This document shows positions 10,534 to 21,618 of a stretch of DNA of 54,202 nucleotides, one piece after another. Made by a program: the position numbers and the translations under genes. The notes under the pieces are model-generated. The model was not told where the DNA came from. It worked only from the letters and a program-made list of their open reading frames with translations, and searched no databases. The stretch comes from JADJOY01 sp016713535 [NCBI: Deltaproteobacteria bacterium]. GTDB lineage: Bacteria > JADJOY01. Where the stretch lies: NCBI GenBank assembly GCA_016713535.1, contig JADJOY010000034.1:58773-112974 (forward strand). Direction: 5' to 3'. Position 1 is the stretch's first letter. Every line of letters begins with the position of its first letter.

Positions 10534-11427
10534 TCAATGGATGCGGCGGGCGCGCTCGCGGAAGAAACGCCCGAGCGGCAGCTCGTAGGGCTGGTCGGTG
10601 CGCAGGGAGATGAGGTCCACCCCGGAGCGCGTGAGCGTGGTCTCGAAGGAGCGATCGCGCGCCGCCGCGGCCTCCTGGTAGTGCTCGCGGACCCGCCGCG
10701 AGCCGAGGTCGAAGATCGCATCGGCGCCGGTCTCGGCGTCGCACATCCGGACCAGACCCGCCTGGGGCAGCTCGAGTTCGCGGGGATCGCGAATGCGGAT
10801 CGCGACCACGTCGTGGCGGCGCGCTGCGCGCCTGAGCGGCCCCTTGAGCTCGCCCTCGGAGAGACCGGGGCCGAGGAAGTCGCTGATCACGAACACGATC
10901 GCGCGGCGCTTCAGGATACGTCCCAGATAACGCAGGGCGCCAGCCACGTCGGTGCCGTGGCCGTGCGGCCGGAAGAGCAGGATCTCGCGCACCACGCGCA
11001 GCACGTGGGACGGACCCGCGGCCGGCGGCAGTACCTTCTCGACCTCGTCGGTGAAGAAGAGCGCACCCACCTTGTCGCGGTTCTTGATCGCCGAGAAGGC
11101 GAGCAGGGCCGCGACCTCGGCGGCCACCTCCGACTTGAGGTGGTCGGTCGAGCCGAACCGTTGCGAGCCACTCACGTCGACCAGCAGGAACACCGTGAGC
11201 TCGCGCTCCTCGTTGTAGCGCTTGATGTGCGGGATCGAGGTTCGCGCGGTGACGTTCCAGTCGATCGAGCGGACGTCGTCCCCCCACGCGTAGGCGCGCA
11301 CCTCGTCGAACTCCATGCCACGCCCGCGGAACACCGAGCGGTACTGGCCGACGAAGCTCTCGTCGGCGCGCCGGCTGGTGACGATCTGGATCCGCCGGAT
11401 CTTCTTGATCAGCTCGCGAGGAAGCAT
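10534..11427 (-). CDS. DUF58 / VWA-like protein of the MoxR system
   Basis: 297 residues without a signal peptide or TM segment. The DUF58 signature is clear: GQYRSVFRGRGMEFDEVRAY followed by WGDDVRSIDWNVTAR, then a VWA-like core with VDVSGSQRFG and FVISDFLGPG. DUF58 proteins accompany MoxR ATPases and are thought to act with them as chaperone-like modules on membrane or metal-dependent targets. It starts 4 nt after the moxR stop and is followed 11 nt later by the next bat gene. Confidence 0.88.
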   Translation of the reverse strand: MLPRELIKKIRRIQIVTSRRADESFVGQYRSVFRGRGMEFDEVRAYAWGDDVRSIDWNVTARTSIPHIKRYNEERELTVFLLVDVSGSQRFGSTDHLKSEVAAEVAALLAFSAIKNRDKVGALFFTDEVEKVLPPAAGPSHVLRVVREILLFRPHGHGTDVAGALRYLGRILKRRAIVFVISDFLGPGLSEGELKGPLRRAARRHDVVAIRIRDPRELELPQAGLVRMCDAETGADAIFDLGSRRVREHYQEAAAARDRSFETTLTRSGVDLISLRTDQPYELPLGRFFRERARRIH

Positions 11428-11431
11428 GCGC

Positions 11432-12418
<987 letters not shown>

Positions 12419-12497
12419 CCCCTCTCCTTCCGGACGAACGTGGGTTGGATGATTGGTCGAACCGGGCGAGCGTTTTATTTGACCCGTGGGACGATCG

Positions 12498-15400
12498 TCA
12501 CCCGGAGCGCCCCGCCGCGGCGACCGGTACCGGGGCCAAGAGCGAGCTCCAGCGCGCCGGATCCGCGATCCCGTGCGCGGACAGCCGCCCCAGCGCTTCC
12601 TCTCGCCCCCCATCCCCTTCTCCGCCCGCTCCCAGCGCCGCGAGCCGGTGCCGGACGGTCGCCGCGTGGACGACCATGCCTCGGTCCTCGAACGCCACGA
12701 GCGCGCGTTCGAGCGCGACGACGGCCGCGCCGGGATCACCCCGCGCCTGGGCGAGACCTGCCTCCACGACCGCCGCAAGCGCTCCTGGCCAGGGGATCGC
12801 GAGCCGGCGCAGCTTCCGCGCGTCCCGTTCCGCGACCCGGAGCCGCGCGCCTGCGGCTCGTCCCGAAGTGCCGAGCAGCAACGCCACGCGCGCGCGCAGG
12901 TCACCGAGGAGGATCCGTGCCGCGGTCATCCTGAGCGCCTGCGCCCGCTCCAGCCCGTTCCACGCCGCCGCCAGCCGCTCCCACGCCAGATCGGGCCGGC
13001 CACGCTGCAGATCGAGCTGGCAGGCGCCCAGCAACCGATACACGTCGAAGAGGCGCGGCGTCCGCGACGACGCGATCGACGCCGCGCGGTCCACGTCCCG
13101 TTCGGCGCCGTCGAGATCGGCGGCGGCGAGACGGGTGACCACGGAGAAGAAGCCCGTCACCACCAGCTCCTCGTAGCGATCGCCACGGCGGCGGGCGTCC
13201 TCGACGATGCCTGGCACGAGCCGGGCGAGCTCCGGGAAGTCGCCGAGCCAGTAGAGGTTGGTGAGCAGCAGACGCCGCGCGTTCACTCGCTCCCAAGCAA
13301 CCCCCGCGCAGCGCTCGCGGAACGTCCTCTCCGCATCGACCGCGAGCGCCCGGCTACGGCCCCACTCACCGCGCTGATGCCAGGCGATCCCTTCGAGCAG
13401 GGTCACGAACGCGACCGCTCGTGCCTCACCACTCTCGACCGCCAGCGAGCGCGCCTCGACGAACGATCCTGCGATCCGCTCGGGTCGGGCCACCCCGAGC
13501 GCCGCGCGGTAGGCCGCCTCGAGCGCGAGCGCGCGACTGGTCCGCTCGGGCTCACCTCGGAGCCGCGCCGCGAGGCGCAGGTGTCGAGCCTGGTAGAGCG
13601 CACCGACGATCGGATCGACCAATCCCATCGCCGCTGCGAACGAGAAGCTGGTGTCGATCCGCGCCAGCTCGTCGCGGCCGGCGGCGCGTGCGCGGCGGAG
13701 GCCGGCGACGCGCCGGGCGAGCCACAGCCTCGCTCGCTCGACGACGATCCCGCGCAGCGCCGCACCCGGTGTGTCCGGCATCGGCATGCCCAGCCCGCCC
13801 AGCGCCTCGGCGGCGATCTCGAGGCCACGGTCCACGAAGCCCGCGCGCAGCCACTCCTCCGCGGCGCGCCAGCGCAGCGACGGCGCTTCGACGGCGCTTG
13901 ACCGGGCGGAGGCCGACTCGAAGAGCGGGGCTGCCTCCGCGCCTCGTCCAGCGTCGGCGAGCGCGGTCGCGAGCGCCAGCTCGAGAGAAGCCCGGCGTTC
14001 GCCCGGCGCCAGGGCCAGCGCCTGCTTCAACAACGACGCGGCCGCATCGAACGCGAGGGACGCCGAGGCCCGCCGCGCCGCCACCTCCAGGTACGTGCCG
14101 GCCTCCGCGAGCCGGTTCGCGCCCAGCAGCTGGCTCGCGATCCGCGCCGGCTCGACATCGCCGACGGCGGCCCACCGATCGGCGAGGCGTGCATGGACGG
14201 CGACGCGCCGATCGGGGGGGATCGTGGCGATGGTCGCCTCGCGCATCCGATCGTGGCGAGTGTCGAGCGGCCCTCGCGCCTCTCCCCAGCGCCCCACCCA
14301 GCGACCGCGCTCGAGCACGTCGATCGACGCCAGCGGCGGACCGATCGCGGCGATGTCGCACGCGTCCTTCTCGCCGATCGGCCCGTCCGCCAGGGCGATC
14401 ACCTCGAGGAGCCGACGCGCCGCGTTGGGGAGGCGTGCGAGGCGCTTGCCGAGCAGCTCGTCGAGGGAAGGTATCGGTGCCCGTGGACCGATCGACGCGG
14501 AGTCGCCTCCCTCGGCCAGGTGGTCCACCAGCGCCAGCACGAAGAAGGGATTCCCCCCGCCGAGCTCGGCCACGCGCGCCGCGTCGGATCCCGCGAGCGC
14601 GGCTCCCGTCCGGTGGAGCGCGAGCTGAGCCGCGTCGGTCGGGCTCAGCCCGCCGAGATCGATCTCGTCGCATGCCTCACCGAGGCTCGCGAACGCTCGC
14701 TCGAACGCTGCCAAGCCCGGTGCCGCGGAGCCCGGCGCGCTCCGATGCGCGGCGATCCACAGGATCGGCGGCGCATCCCTCCCGGCGACGAGGTCGGAGA
14801 AGAGCGCCGCGCCGTCCACGTCGCTCCATTGCAGGTCGTCCATCCACACCAGCACCCGCTCTCGGCGCGCCACCCGGACCAGTAGATCTCGCAGCGCGGC
14901 CCCGACCGACCGCCTCAGCTCGTGCGGGTCCGCTGCAAGCTGGGCGGGGCGCGCCGGATCGAACCCGGGGACCTCGATCCGGCGCAGCACCGGGAAGGCG
15001 AGCGCCAGCGCCCCGAGACCGTCAGGAACGAGCTCGGCTAGCGCCGACGCCGGCTGGCACCGCAGGTACCACGCCAGCTCGTCGATGATCGGGTCGATCG
15101 CCTTGAAGGGCACGGTCTCGCGTTCGTGACAGCGCCCGGCGAAGACCAGCACGGCCGGATCCTCCTCCACCAGCCGCGCGCGCAGCTCGCCGACGAGCGT
15201 CGTCTTTCCGATTCCGGAGGAGCCGCGGATCACGACGCCGCGGGCACGTCGCGCGGTCCGAACGGCGCGCCACGCCCCGACCAGCGCCGTGAGCTCGGAC
15301 TCCCGCCCCACGAATGCATCCCGGGCCCACGGCAGCTGCGCCCCCGTCACCCGCCGTGGGCTTCCCGCGATCGCCCGGCGCAGCTCGGCGGCGTCCGGAC

Positions 15401-16151
15401 GGCTCGCGGGATCCCGGGCCATGAGGCGGGTGGAGAGCTCGCCGAGCTCGCCCGCATCCGCGGCCAGACGCTCCGACGCTCGCGGCGGCTCGGGCCTCAG
15501 CTTCGCGAGCACGATCTCCGCGAAACGGCCGTCGAAGGCCGGTTCACCGACGAGGACCTCGAACAACACCGCACCGACCGCATACCAATCGGCCGCCGCC
15601 GTGACCGCGCCAGCTTCGAAGAGCTCGGGCGCCATGTACGCAGGGGTGCCGCTCAGCCCGTCGACCACCTCGCGCCGCCGCTCGCCGGCCGCGACGGCGG
15701 TGACCAGCCCGAAGTCGAGGAGTACCACCCGTCCCTCGCGATCGACGAGGACGTTCGCCGGCTTGATGTCGCGGTGCAGCTTCCCGCCGGCGTGGACGGC
15801 GGCGACCGCCTCCACGAGCTGCGCGAGCACGGCCCGCACCTGCGCGGGATCACGCGCCGACAGGAACTCGGTGATCGGAACGCCATCGACGAGCTCCATG
15901 GCGATCCACCACTCGTGGCCGTCTCCGAGCAGCTCGTGGAGGCGCACCAGGTTCGGATGGACGAGCTCGGCGAGCTCGCGGAACTCGTGCTTGAGGCGAA
16001 AGAGCGCGTCGGGATCGAAGCCGCGCAGGGTCTTGATCGCGACGGCCTGGCGGCGCTCGCGGTCGAACGCGTGGTACACGATTCCCATGCCACCCGCGCC
16101 GAGCTCGCGGATCAGCTCGAACCGCCCGCCCAGGACCTCACCGGGACGCAC
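12498..16151 (-). CDS. Ser/Thr protein kinase fused to AAA ATPase and TPR-like regulator
   Basis: 1,217 residues. The N-terminal Hanks-type kinase (about 11-265) has the glycine loop GAGGMG, the ATP-binding Lys40, HRDIKPAN with Asp128 and DFG at 146-148, so it should be active. A predicted STAND/AAA_16-like ATPase follows (FVGRESELTALV, then Walker A GSSGIGKTT near 305; VWMDDLQWSDVDG as Walker B). The C-terminal ~600 residues are helical TPR-like repeats. No TM segment or DNA-binding domain is visible. This is the PknK-like architecture common in Myxococcota. It is divergent from a sigma54 activator with 96 nt between starts, and is followed on the same strand by moxR, so it could control either. 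No substrate can be named. Confidence 0.9.
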   Translation of the reverse strand: MRPGEVLGGRFELIRELGAGGMGIVYHAFDRERRQAVAIKTLRGFDPDALFRLKHEFRELAELVHPNLVRLHELLGDGHEWWIAMELVDGVPITEFLSARDPAQVRAVLAQLVEAVAAVHAGGKLHRDIKPANVLVDREGRVVLLDFGLVTAVAAGERRREVVDGLSGTPAYMAPELFEAGAVTAAADWYAVGAVLFEVLVGEPAFDGRFAEIVLAKLRPEPPRASERLAADAGELGELSTRLMARDPASRPDAAELRRAIAGSPRRVTGAQLPWARDAFVGRESELTALVGAWRAVRTARRARGVVIRGSSGIGKTTLVGELRARLVEEDPAVLVFAGRCHERETVPFKAIDPIIDELAWYLRCQPASALAELVPDGLGALALAFPVLRRIEVPGFDPARPAQLAADPHELRRSVGAALRDLLVRVARRERVLVWMDDLQWSDVDGAALFSDLVAGRDAPPILWIAAHRSAPGSAAPGLAAFERAFASLGEACDEIDLGGLSPTDAAQLALHRTGAALAGSDAARVAELGGGNPFFVLALVDHLAEGGDSASIGPRAPIPSLDELLGKRLARLPNAARRLLEVIALADGPIGEKDACDIAAIGPPLASIDVLERGRWVGRWGEARGPLDTRHDRMREATIATIPPDRRVAVHARLADRWAAVGDVEPARIASQLLGANRLAEAGTYLEVAARRASASLAFDAAASLLKQALALAPGERRASLELALATALADAGRGAEAAPLFESASARSSAVEAPSLRWRAAEEWLRAGFVDRGLEIAAEALGGLGMPMPDTPGAALRGIVVERARLWLARRVAGLRRARAAGRDELARIDTSFSFAAAMGLVDPIVGALYQARHLRLAARLRGEPERTSRALALEAAYRAALGVARPERIAGSFVEARSLAVESGEARAVAFVTLLEGIAWHQRGEWGRSRALAVDAERTFRERCAGVAWERVNARRLLLTNLYWLGDFPELARLVPGIVEDARRRGDRYEELVVTGFFSVVTRLAAADLDGAERDVDRAASIASSRTPRLFDVYRLLGACQLDLQRGRPDLAWERLAAAWNGLERAQALRMTAARILLGDLRARVALLLGTSGRAAGARLRVAERDARKLRRLAIPWPGALAAVVEAGLAQARGDPGAAVVALERALVAFEDRGMVVHAATVRHRLAALGAGGEGDGGREEALGRLSAHGIADPARWSSLLAPVPVAAAGRSG

Positions 16152-16247
16152 GGTTCCCTCGCGATCGCCCGGAGCTCGCCATCACCACCCAAGGAGAGCA
16201 CGATCCGGCGCGAATCGCATGCGCCGTCCCGGCAGGAGGCCTGGACC

Positions 16248-17865
16248 GTGAGCGCCCACGACGAACCCACGATCGCCGCCACCCGCGCGCTCGACGCGTC
16301 GCGGCTCATCGATGCCCGGCTCCGTCACGACGACCGGGACGCGCTCTCTCTGCTCTACGACCTGACCCGGGACCTGGCGCGGGCACGGGACGTCGCCGAG
16401 CTGGCGAGCGCCACCGCCACGCGTCTCTTCGCCGCCTTCCCTCGCGCCACGCACGTCACGTTGTTCCTCGTCGACGGCGGCGAGCCGGCGCCGGCGCACC
16501 GCCACCAGCGCGACGCCCTCGCGCCCGCGAGCGAGCCCCACACCGTCAGCCGCACCCTGCTGGCGCGAGCGGTGAGCCAGCGGGAGGCGCTGCTGATCGC
16601 GGACGTGCCCTCGGCGCTCGGCGAGTCGTCGTCGGTCGCCGCCGCGCGCATCCACGCCACGATCTGCGTCCCGCTGTTCGGCCGCGAAGCGCTGCTCGGA
16701 GTGCTCGAGCTCGACAACCGGCACCCGGTCGGCACGTTCTCCGAGCGCGACCTCGAGATCGTGGCGCTGTTCGCCGAGCAGCTCGCCGTGGTCCTCGACA
16801 ACACCGCGCTGCGCGAACGGCTGGCGCGCGCCGAGGAGCGGCTCAAGCGCGACAACGAATGGCTGCGGGAGTCCCTCGAGGCCACGCTGCTCGCCGACTC
16901 GCGGGCGATGCGCGACGTCCACCGTCGCGTCGAGCTCGCCGCGCGGGAGCGCTTGCCGCTCCTGCTCCTCGGCGAGACGGGCACCGGCAAGGAGGTGGTC
17001 GCCCGGACCGTGCACGCCGCCGGGCAGCGACGAGAGGGACCGTTCGTGGCCGTCAACTGCGCGGCGCTGCCGCGCGAGCTCGTCGAGTCCGAGCTGTTCG
17101 GTCACGCGCGCGGCGCATTCTCGGGTGCCGCTTCGCCCCGCCCCGGGCTCTTCCGGGAAGCGGAAGGTGGAACGCTCTTCCTCGACGAAGTGACCGAGAT
17201 CCCGGTCGATCTGCAGGCCAAGCTGCTACGGGCCCTCGATCAGGGAACGGTCCGGCCGGTGGGCGCCGATCGCGAGGTCGTGGTGGACGTCCGCATCGTC
17301 GCCGCCACCAACCGCGATCCGGAGGCGGACGTCACGTCCGGCCGCTTCCGGCGCGACCTGCTCTATCGCCTCGACGTGCTGCGGATCGAGCTGCCGCCGC
17401 TGCGCGACCGGGTCGAGGACGTCCCCGGTCTGGCCGACCACTTCCTCGCGCGCTACCGCGCGAGCGCGCGCCGCGACGTGCGCGGCATCCACCCGGGAGC
17501 GCTCGACGCGCTGCTCGCACACGACTGGCCAGGCAACGTCCGCGAGCTCAAGAACGAGATCGAGCGCGCCGCCGCCCAGACGGAATCGGGCCAGTGGATC
17601 CGGGCCGACGACCTCTCGGTGCGGGTGCGGGGCTCGGCATCCCGCAACGGTGTGCCCGCGGCACCGCGGGTCGGCACCGAGACGGACTCGGGGGGTGCTG
17701 CGCGACGCACTGGAGGCCATCGAGCGCCGCTTCATCCTCCAGGCGCTCGCCCGCTTCGGCGGCAACCTCACCCGAGCCGCCGAGCACCTCGGGTTCTCGC
17801 GCCCGGGCTTGCGGCTCAAGATGGAGCGGCTGGGGATCCGGGCCGCGGAGCCACCGGCGGGCTGA
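16248..17865 (+). CDS. GAF-domain sigma54-dependent transcriptional activator (frame break near C terminus)
   Basis: About 538 residues after repair. The GAF sensory domain occupies ~40-195. A AAA+ sigma54-interaction domain follows: Walker A GETGTGKE (242-249), the sigma54 contact loop as GAFSGA (289-294) and Walker B GGTLFLDEV. The C-terminal Fis-type HTH (RFGGNLTRAAEHLGFSRPGL) is in another frame and is reached if the G6 run at 17690-17695 has one extra G. GTG 16248 is preceded by AGGAGG with an 8-nt spacer. It has no phosphoreceiver domain, so control is probably through GAF ligand binding or through the divergently encoded kinase (inference). Target promoters unknown. Confidence 0.88.
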
Positions 17866-18106
17866 ACCAGCCCCACCTCGCACCGGCGGTGGAACGAACT
17901 TTCCGGCGGGACCGGTACGGCCGCGATCGAGCGGACCCGCGCCGGCAAGCGGGTTTCCGCCTGCCCGAGCCCACCGGGGGACGGCACGCGTCGATCTCCC
18001 GTGAGATCAAGCGGTTACCCGATCGCCTCGCGCTCCGGGCCGAGCCGCCCCGCCGCTTGCACTCGCTCCCGTCAAAAGCGGCGCCCGAGCGCCGGGGGAG
18101 GGAACG

Positions 18107-19603
18107 ATGGGTGCGACCCAGACGGCACGGCCTGCGCGTGAACCCGGTGCGACGGGAGTCGGTTGGGCGTGGGCGCCGACGTGGCTTCGCGCGGTGCTCG
18201 CACACCGTCGAGGCTTCGCCCTGGCGCGCTGGGTCGCGGTCGCGTCGCTGGTCGGCTGCACCGCGCCGCTGACCGTCGACCGCCTCGACGACGAGCCGAC
18301 CGCGAGCACCTGCGTCGAGGGCGTCCCCGACGACTGCTCGCTGCGCGGCGCGATCCTCAATGCCAACCGGACCCCCGGCCCGGTCACCATCACGGTTCCG
18401 TCAGGCACCTACACGCTGACGCTCTCCGGCCCCGGCGAGGACCTCGGCGAGGTGGGCGACCTCGACCTCACCGACAGCGCCGACGTTCAGGGCGATCCAC
18501 AAGCGCCCCCGGTGATCCAGGCCGGCTTCGCGAGCGGCGACCGGGTTCTCCACGTCGATCCCGTCGGCGCCGGCATCGTCGTGAACCTCGAGCACCTCGT
18601 GGTCGCCGGCGGCTCGGCAACGGCATCCTCGGCCGCGGGCCGCGGCGCGGGGATCGCGAACCACGGCGCGGTGCTCACGGTGGTCGAATCGCGGATCACG
18701 GCCAACCACGCTCGCGTGGGAGGGGGGATCTACAACGCCGGGACGCTGGTGCTGGTCGGATCACGGATCGAGGGCAACCTCGCCGATCGCAACGGGGGTG
18801 GCCTCGCGAACGGCGACGGCGACGCCGACGTGCCGGGCGGAGAGGTGGTGGCCGAACAGAGCACCTTCGCGGGGAACCGGGCGAATGGTGCCGGCTCGTC
18901 CGTAGCCATCGTCGGCGGCGGCGGCATCCTGAATGCGCCCGGCGGGCAGCTGACGCTGGACCGTACGCTGGTGATCGAGAACCAGCTGTTCGGCTGGATG
19001 GCATCGGGGGGAGGGCTCGCCAATCAGGGCGAGGCGTCCGTGATCGCCAGCACCTTCCTCGCCAACCGCGTGAACGTCGGCTCGCTAGCCTGGACCTTCT
19101 GGGCCTTCGGCGGGGGCATCGCGAACGAGGGCGCGCTCGCGGTGGAGAACTCGACCTTCAGCTCGAACCTGGTGAGCAACGTCCAGATCCCCGAGCAGGC
19201 GCGCGGTGGCGCCCTCCACAACACCGGAACGGCCACCCTCCGTCACGTCACCGTCGAAGCGAACTCGAGCGGCCTCGGCGCCCTGACGCCGATCGACGTC
19301 GGCAACTCGCTGCTCGCCGATCCGTGCTCGGAGGGGGTCACTTCGAGCGGCGGGAACCTGGAAAGCGCGGGGCATACCTGCGGACTCGACGAGCCATCCG
19401 ACCGATCCGACGTCGCTGACGCCGGACTGGGCCCGCTCACGAGCTACGACGGCGTGACCGCGGCCTACCCCCTTCTTTCAGGGAGCCCGGCGATCGACAT
19501 GGCGACCGCGAGCCTCTGCCCAGCCGCCGATCAGCGCGGCCAGGCGCGCGACGACGGCCACTGCGATACCGGCGCCTTCGAGCGCCGGCCCGGCGATCCC
19601 TGA
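18107..19603 (+). CDS. Exported right-handed beta-helix protein, CSLREA / choice-of-anchor Q type
   Basis: 498 residues. After a hydrophobic segment ending LVGC (lipobox-like, Cys52), the N-terminal CSLREA-type domain reads DDCSLRGAILNANRT with VPSGTYTLT. A long right-handed beta-helix follows, rich in GGGI.N.G, NHG and STFSSN rungs. The end (LLSGSPAIDMA...CPAADQRG...CDTGAFE) is the 'choice-of-anchor Q' block. Such proteins are surface or secreted; ligand unknown. ATG 18107 has a strong ribosome site (GGGAGGGAACG). GTG 18194 would give a shorter, more typical lipoprotein signal and remains possible. The 241 nt upstream shows no recognised element. Confidence 0.8.
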   Translation: MGATQTARPAREPGATGVGWAWAPTWLRAVLAHRRGFALARWVAVASLVGCTAPLTVDRLDDEPTASTCVEGVPDDCSLRGAILNANRTPGPVTITVPSGTYTLTLSGPGEDLGEVGDLDLTDSADVQGDPQAPPVIQAGFASGDRVLHVDPVGAGIVVNLEHLVVAGGSATASSAAGRGAGIANHGAVLTVVESRITANHARVGGGIYNAGTLVLVGSRIEGNLADRNGGGLANGDGDADVPGGEVVAEQSTFAGNRANGAGSSVAIVGGGGILNAPGGQLTLDRTLVIENQLFGWMASGGGLANQGEASVIASTFLANRVNVGSLAWTFWAFGGGIANEGALAVENSTFSSNLVSNVQIPEQARGGALHNTGTATLRHVTVEANSSGLGALTPIDVGNSLLADPCSEGVTSSGGNLESAGHTCGLDEPSDRSDVADAGLGPLTSYDGVTAAYPLLSGSPAIDMATASLCPAADQRGQARDDGHCDTGAFERRPGDP

Positions 19604-19660
19604 GCCGTCCGGTCCGCTCCCGCGAGGCGTCGCCTCGGCCCGCCGGTGCGAGCGATTTTC

Positions 19661-19690
19661 TTGTCGCGGTTTTGTCACGCGTGGTACCTT
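19661..19690 (+). promoter_or_regulatory. Possible sigma70-type promoter for gatCAB
   Basis: TTGTCG (19661-19666) and TACCTT (19685-19690) with an 18-nt spacer lie 40 nt upstream of the gatC GTG start, in a locally AT-richer patch just after a short GC palindrome (19623-19637). Match to consensus is partial; prediction only. Confidence 0.35.
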
Positions 19691-19730
19691 CGGCCTTTTC
19701 GCAGATCGCGGAAATCGCCGAGGAAACGCC

Positions 19731-20027
19731 GTGACGATCGAGCGCAAGGACGTCGTGCACGTGGCCAAGCTCGCGCGCCTCGACCTGAACGAGGACGAGA
19801 TCGAGCGCATGACCCGGCAGGTCGACCAGATCGTCACTTACATGCGCTCGCTCGACGAGCTCGGCCCCCTCGATCCGGCCGACGTTCCGCCCACCGCTCA
19901 TGTCCTCGACGTCTCGTGCCCGCTGCGCGCCGACGAGCCGCGCCCGTCCGGTCAGGACGAGGCGATCCTGGAGCGCGCCCCCGGGCGCCGTGACCGCTTC
20001 TACACGGTGCCGAAGGTGATCGAGTGA
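19731..20027 (+). CDS. gatC: Aspartyl/glutamyl-tRNA amidotransferase subunit C
   Basis: 98 residues, normal GatC length. Opening TIERKDVVHVAKLARLDLNEDEI is the GatC signature, with a C terminus ending in YTVPKVIE. GatC wraps around GatA and stabilises the heterotrimer that converts misacylated Glu-tRNA-Gln and/or Asp-tRNA-Asn to the amide form. GTG 19731 is the only sensible start. The gatA start follows after 91 nt, and gatB overlaps gatA, so all three probably form one operon. Confidence 0.95.
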   Translation: MTIERKDVVHVAKLARLDLNEDEIERMTRQVDQIVTYMRSLDELGPLDPADVPPTAHVLDVSCPLRADEPRPSGQDEAILERAPGRRDRFYTVPKVIE

Positions 20028-20118
20028 GCGGCGCCGCCGCGCGCGCGTCCGTCCCGTCGCCGGCCCGCACGCTCGCGCCAACGATCGCCGGCTCTCGACG
20101 AGGAGCCCCACCCCACCC

Positions 20119-21618
20119 ATGACCGCAACCGACGCCCTCTGGAAACTGTCGCTGGCCGAGGTGGCCCGGCGAATCCGCGCCAAGGACGTGAGCGCCGAGG
20201 AGGCCACACGGGCCTGCCTCGCGCGGGTCGCCGCCGTCGAGGCGCGGGTCCACTCGTTCATCCACCTCGATGGCGAGGCGGCGATCTCCGCGGCGCGGGC
20301 CATCGACGCGCGGCTCGCGACCGGAGACGAGGTCGGCCCGCTCGCCGGCGTGCCGATCGCCCTCAAGGACGTCCTCGCCGCCGAGGGCACCGCGACCACC
20401 TGCGGCTCGAAGATCCTCGAGCCCTTCGTCTCGCCGTACGACGCGACTTGCGTGGCGCGGCTCAAGCGCGCGGGCGCGGTGTCGCTCGGCAAGCTCAACA
20501 TGGACGAGTTCGCGATGGGCTCGACCACCGAGCACTCGGCCTTCGGCCCCACCCGTAACCCCTGGAGCCTCGACCACGTGCCCGGTGGCTCGAGCGGCGG
20601 CTCGGCGGCGGCGGTGGCAGCCGGCGAGTGCTTCGCGACCCTCGGCTCGGATACCGGTGGCTCGATCCGCCAGCCAGCGTCGTTCTGCGGCGTGGTCGGC
20701 ATCAAGCCCACCTACGGCCGCGTCAGCCGCTTCGGCCTGGTCGCGTTCGCGTCGAGCCTCGACCAGATCGGCCCACTGGCGCGCAGCGTCGAGGACACCG
20801 CGCTGATGCTGGAGGTGATCGCCGGCCACGACCCGCGCGACGCGACCAGCCTCGACGTGCCGACGGCGCGCTGGACGGACGAGGTCGGCAAGGGCGTGAA
20901 GGGCCTGCGCCTGGGCATCCCCAAGGAGGCGTTCGGCGAGGGCCTCGATCCGGAGGTGGGCGCTGCGGTGCGCGCCTCCATCGAACGCCTCGCCGGCGAA
21001 GGCGCCGAGATCGTCGACGTGGAGCTACCGCACACGCCGTACGCGGTGGCCACGTATTACGTGCTCGCACCCGCCGAGGCGTCGTCCAACCTGGCGCGCT
21101 ACGACGGCGTGCGCTACGGCCTACGCGCCGGCCAGGACGGCTCGCTGGTCGACATGTACAAGCGCACCCGCTCGGCGGGGTTCGGCGACGAAGTCAAGCG
21201 CCGCATCCTGATCGGCACCTACGTGCTCTCGGCCGGCTACTACGACGCGTACTACCGCAAGGCGCAGCAGGTCCGGACACTGGTGCGGCGCGACTACGAG
21301 AAGGCGTTCGAGCGCTGCGACGCACTGGTCATGCCGGTGGCGCCCGAGCCGCCGTTCAAGATCGGCGAGGCGACCGGCGATCCGCTTCGCCTCTATCTCA
21401 GCGACGTGCTCACGATCGGCGTCAACCTGGCGGGGCTGCCCGGCATCAGCGTGCCGTGCGGGGCCTCGAAGGCGGGTCTGCCGATCGGCCTCCAGATCGT
21501 CGGTCCGCCGCTGCGCGAGGACACGCTGTTCCGCGTGGCCGGCGCGTGGGAGGGTGTGTCGGGCTGGAAGAACCGCGTCGCACCGCTCGACGGGTCGTCG
21601 GCGGGAGGTGCCGCATGA
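20119..21618 (+). CDS. gatA: Glutamyl-tRNA(Gln)/aspartyl-tRNA(Asn) amidotransferase subunit A
   Basis: 499 residues. Amidase-signature glutaminase that releases ammonia from glutamine for transfer to the mischarged tRNA. The catalytic Ser-cisSer-Lys triad is visible with the same spacing as in studied GatA: Lys83 (ALKDVL), Ser158 ([13 protein letters not shown]) and Ser182 ([12 protein letters not shown]). The C-terminal half ends in the conserved LPGISVPCG and [10 protein letters not shown] blocks. The stop overlaps the gatB start as ATGA. Confidence 0.97.
   Translation: MTATDALWKLSLAEVARRIRAKDVSAEEATRACLARVAAVEARVHSFIHLDGEAAISAARAIDARLATGDEVGPLAGVPIALKDVLAAEGTATTCGSKILEPFVSPYDATCVARLKRAGAVSLGKLNMDEFAMGSTTEHSAFGPTRNPWSLDHVPGGSSGGSAAAVAAGECFATLGSDTGGSIRQPASFCGVVGIKPTYGRVSRFGLVAFASSLDQIGPLARSVEDTALMLEVIAGHDPRDATSLDVPTARWTDEVGKGVKGLRLGIPKEAFGEGLDPEVGAAVRASIERLAGEGAEIVDVELPHTPYAVATYYVLAPAEASSNLARYDGVRYGLRAGQDGSLVDMYKRTRSAGFGDEVKRRILIGTYVLSAGYYDAYYRKAQQVRTLVRRDYEKAFERCDALVMPVAPEPPFKIGEATGDPLRLYLSDVLTIGVNLAGLPGISVPCGASKAGLPIGLQIVGPPLREDTLFRVAGAWEGVSGWKNRVAPLDGSSAGGAA

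Noticed and set aside
17940-18040. Segment with GGTTACCCGAT hairpin resembling the 3' part of a c-di-GMP riboswitch
   Set aside because: The conserved core with ACGCAAAGCC and the tetraloop-receptor side is absent.
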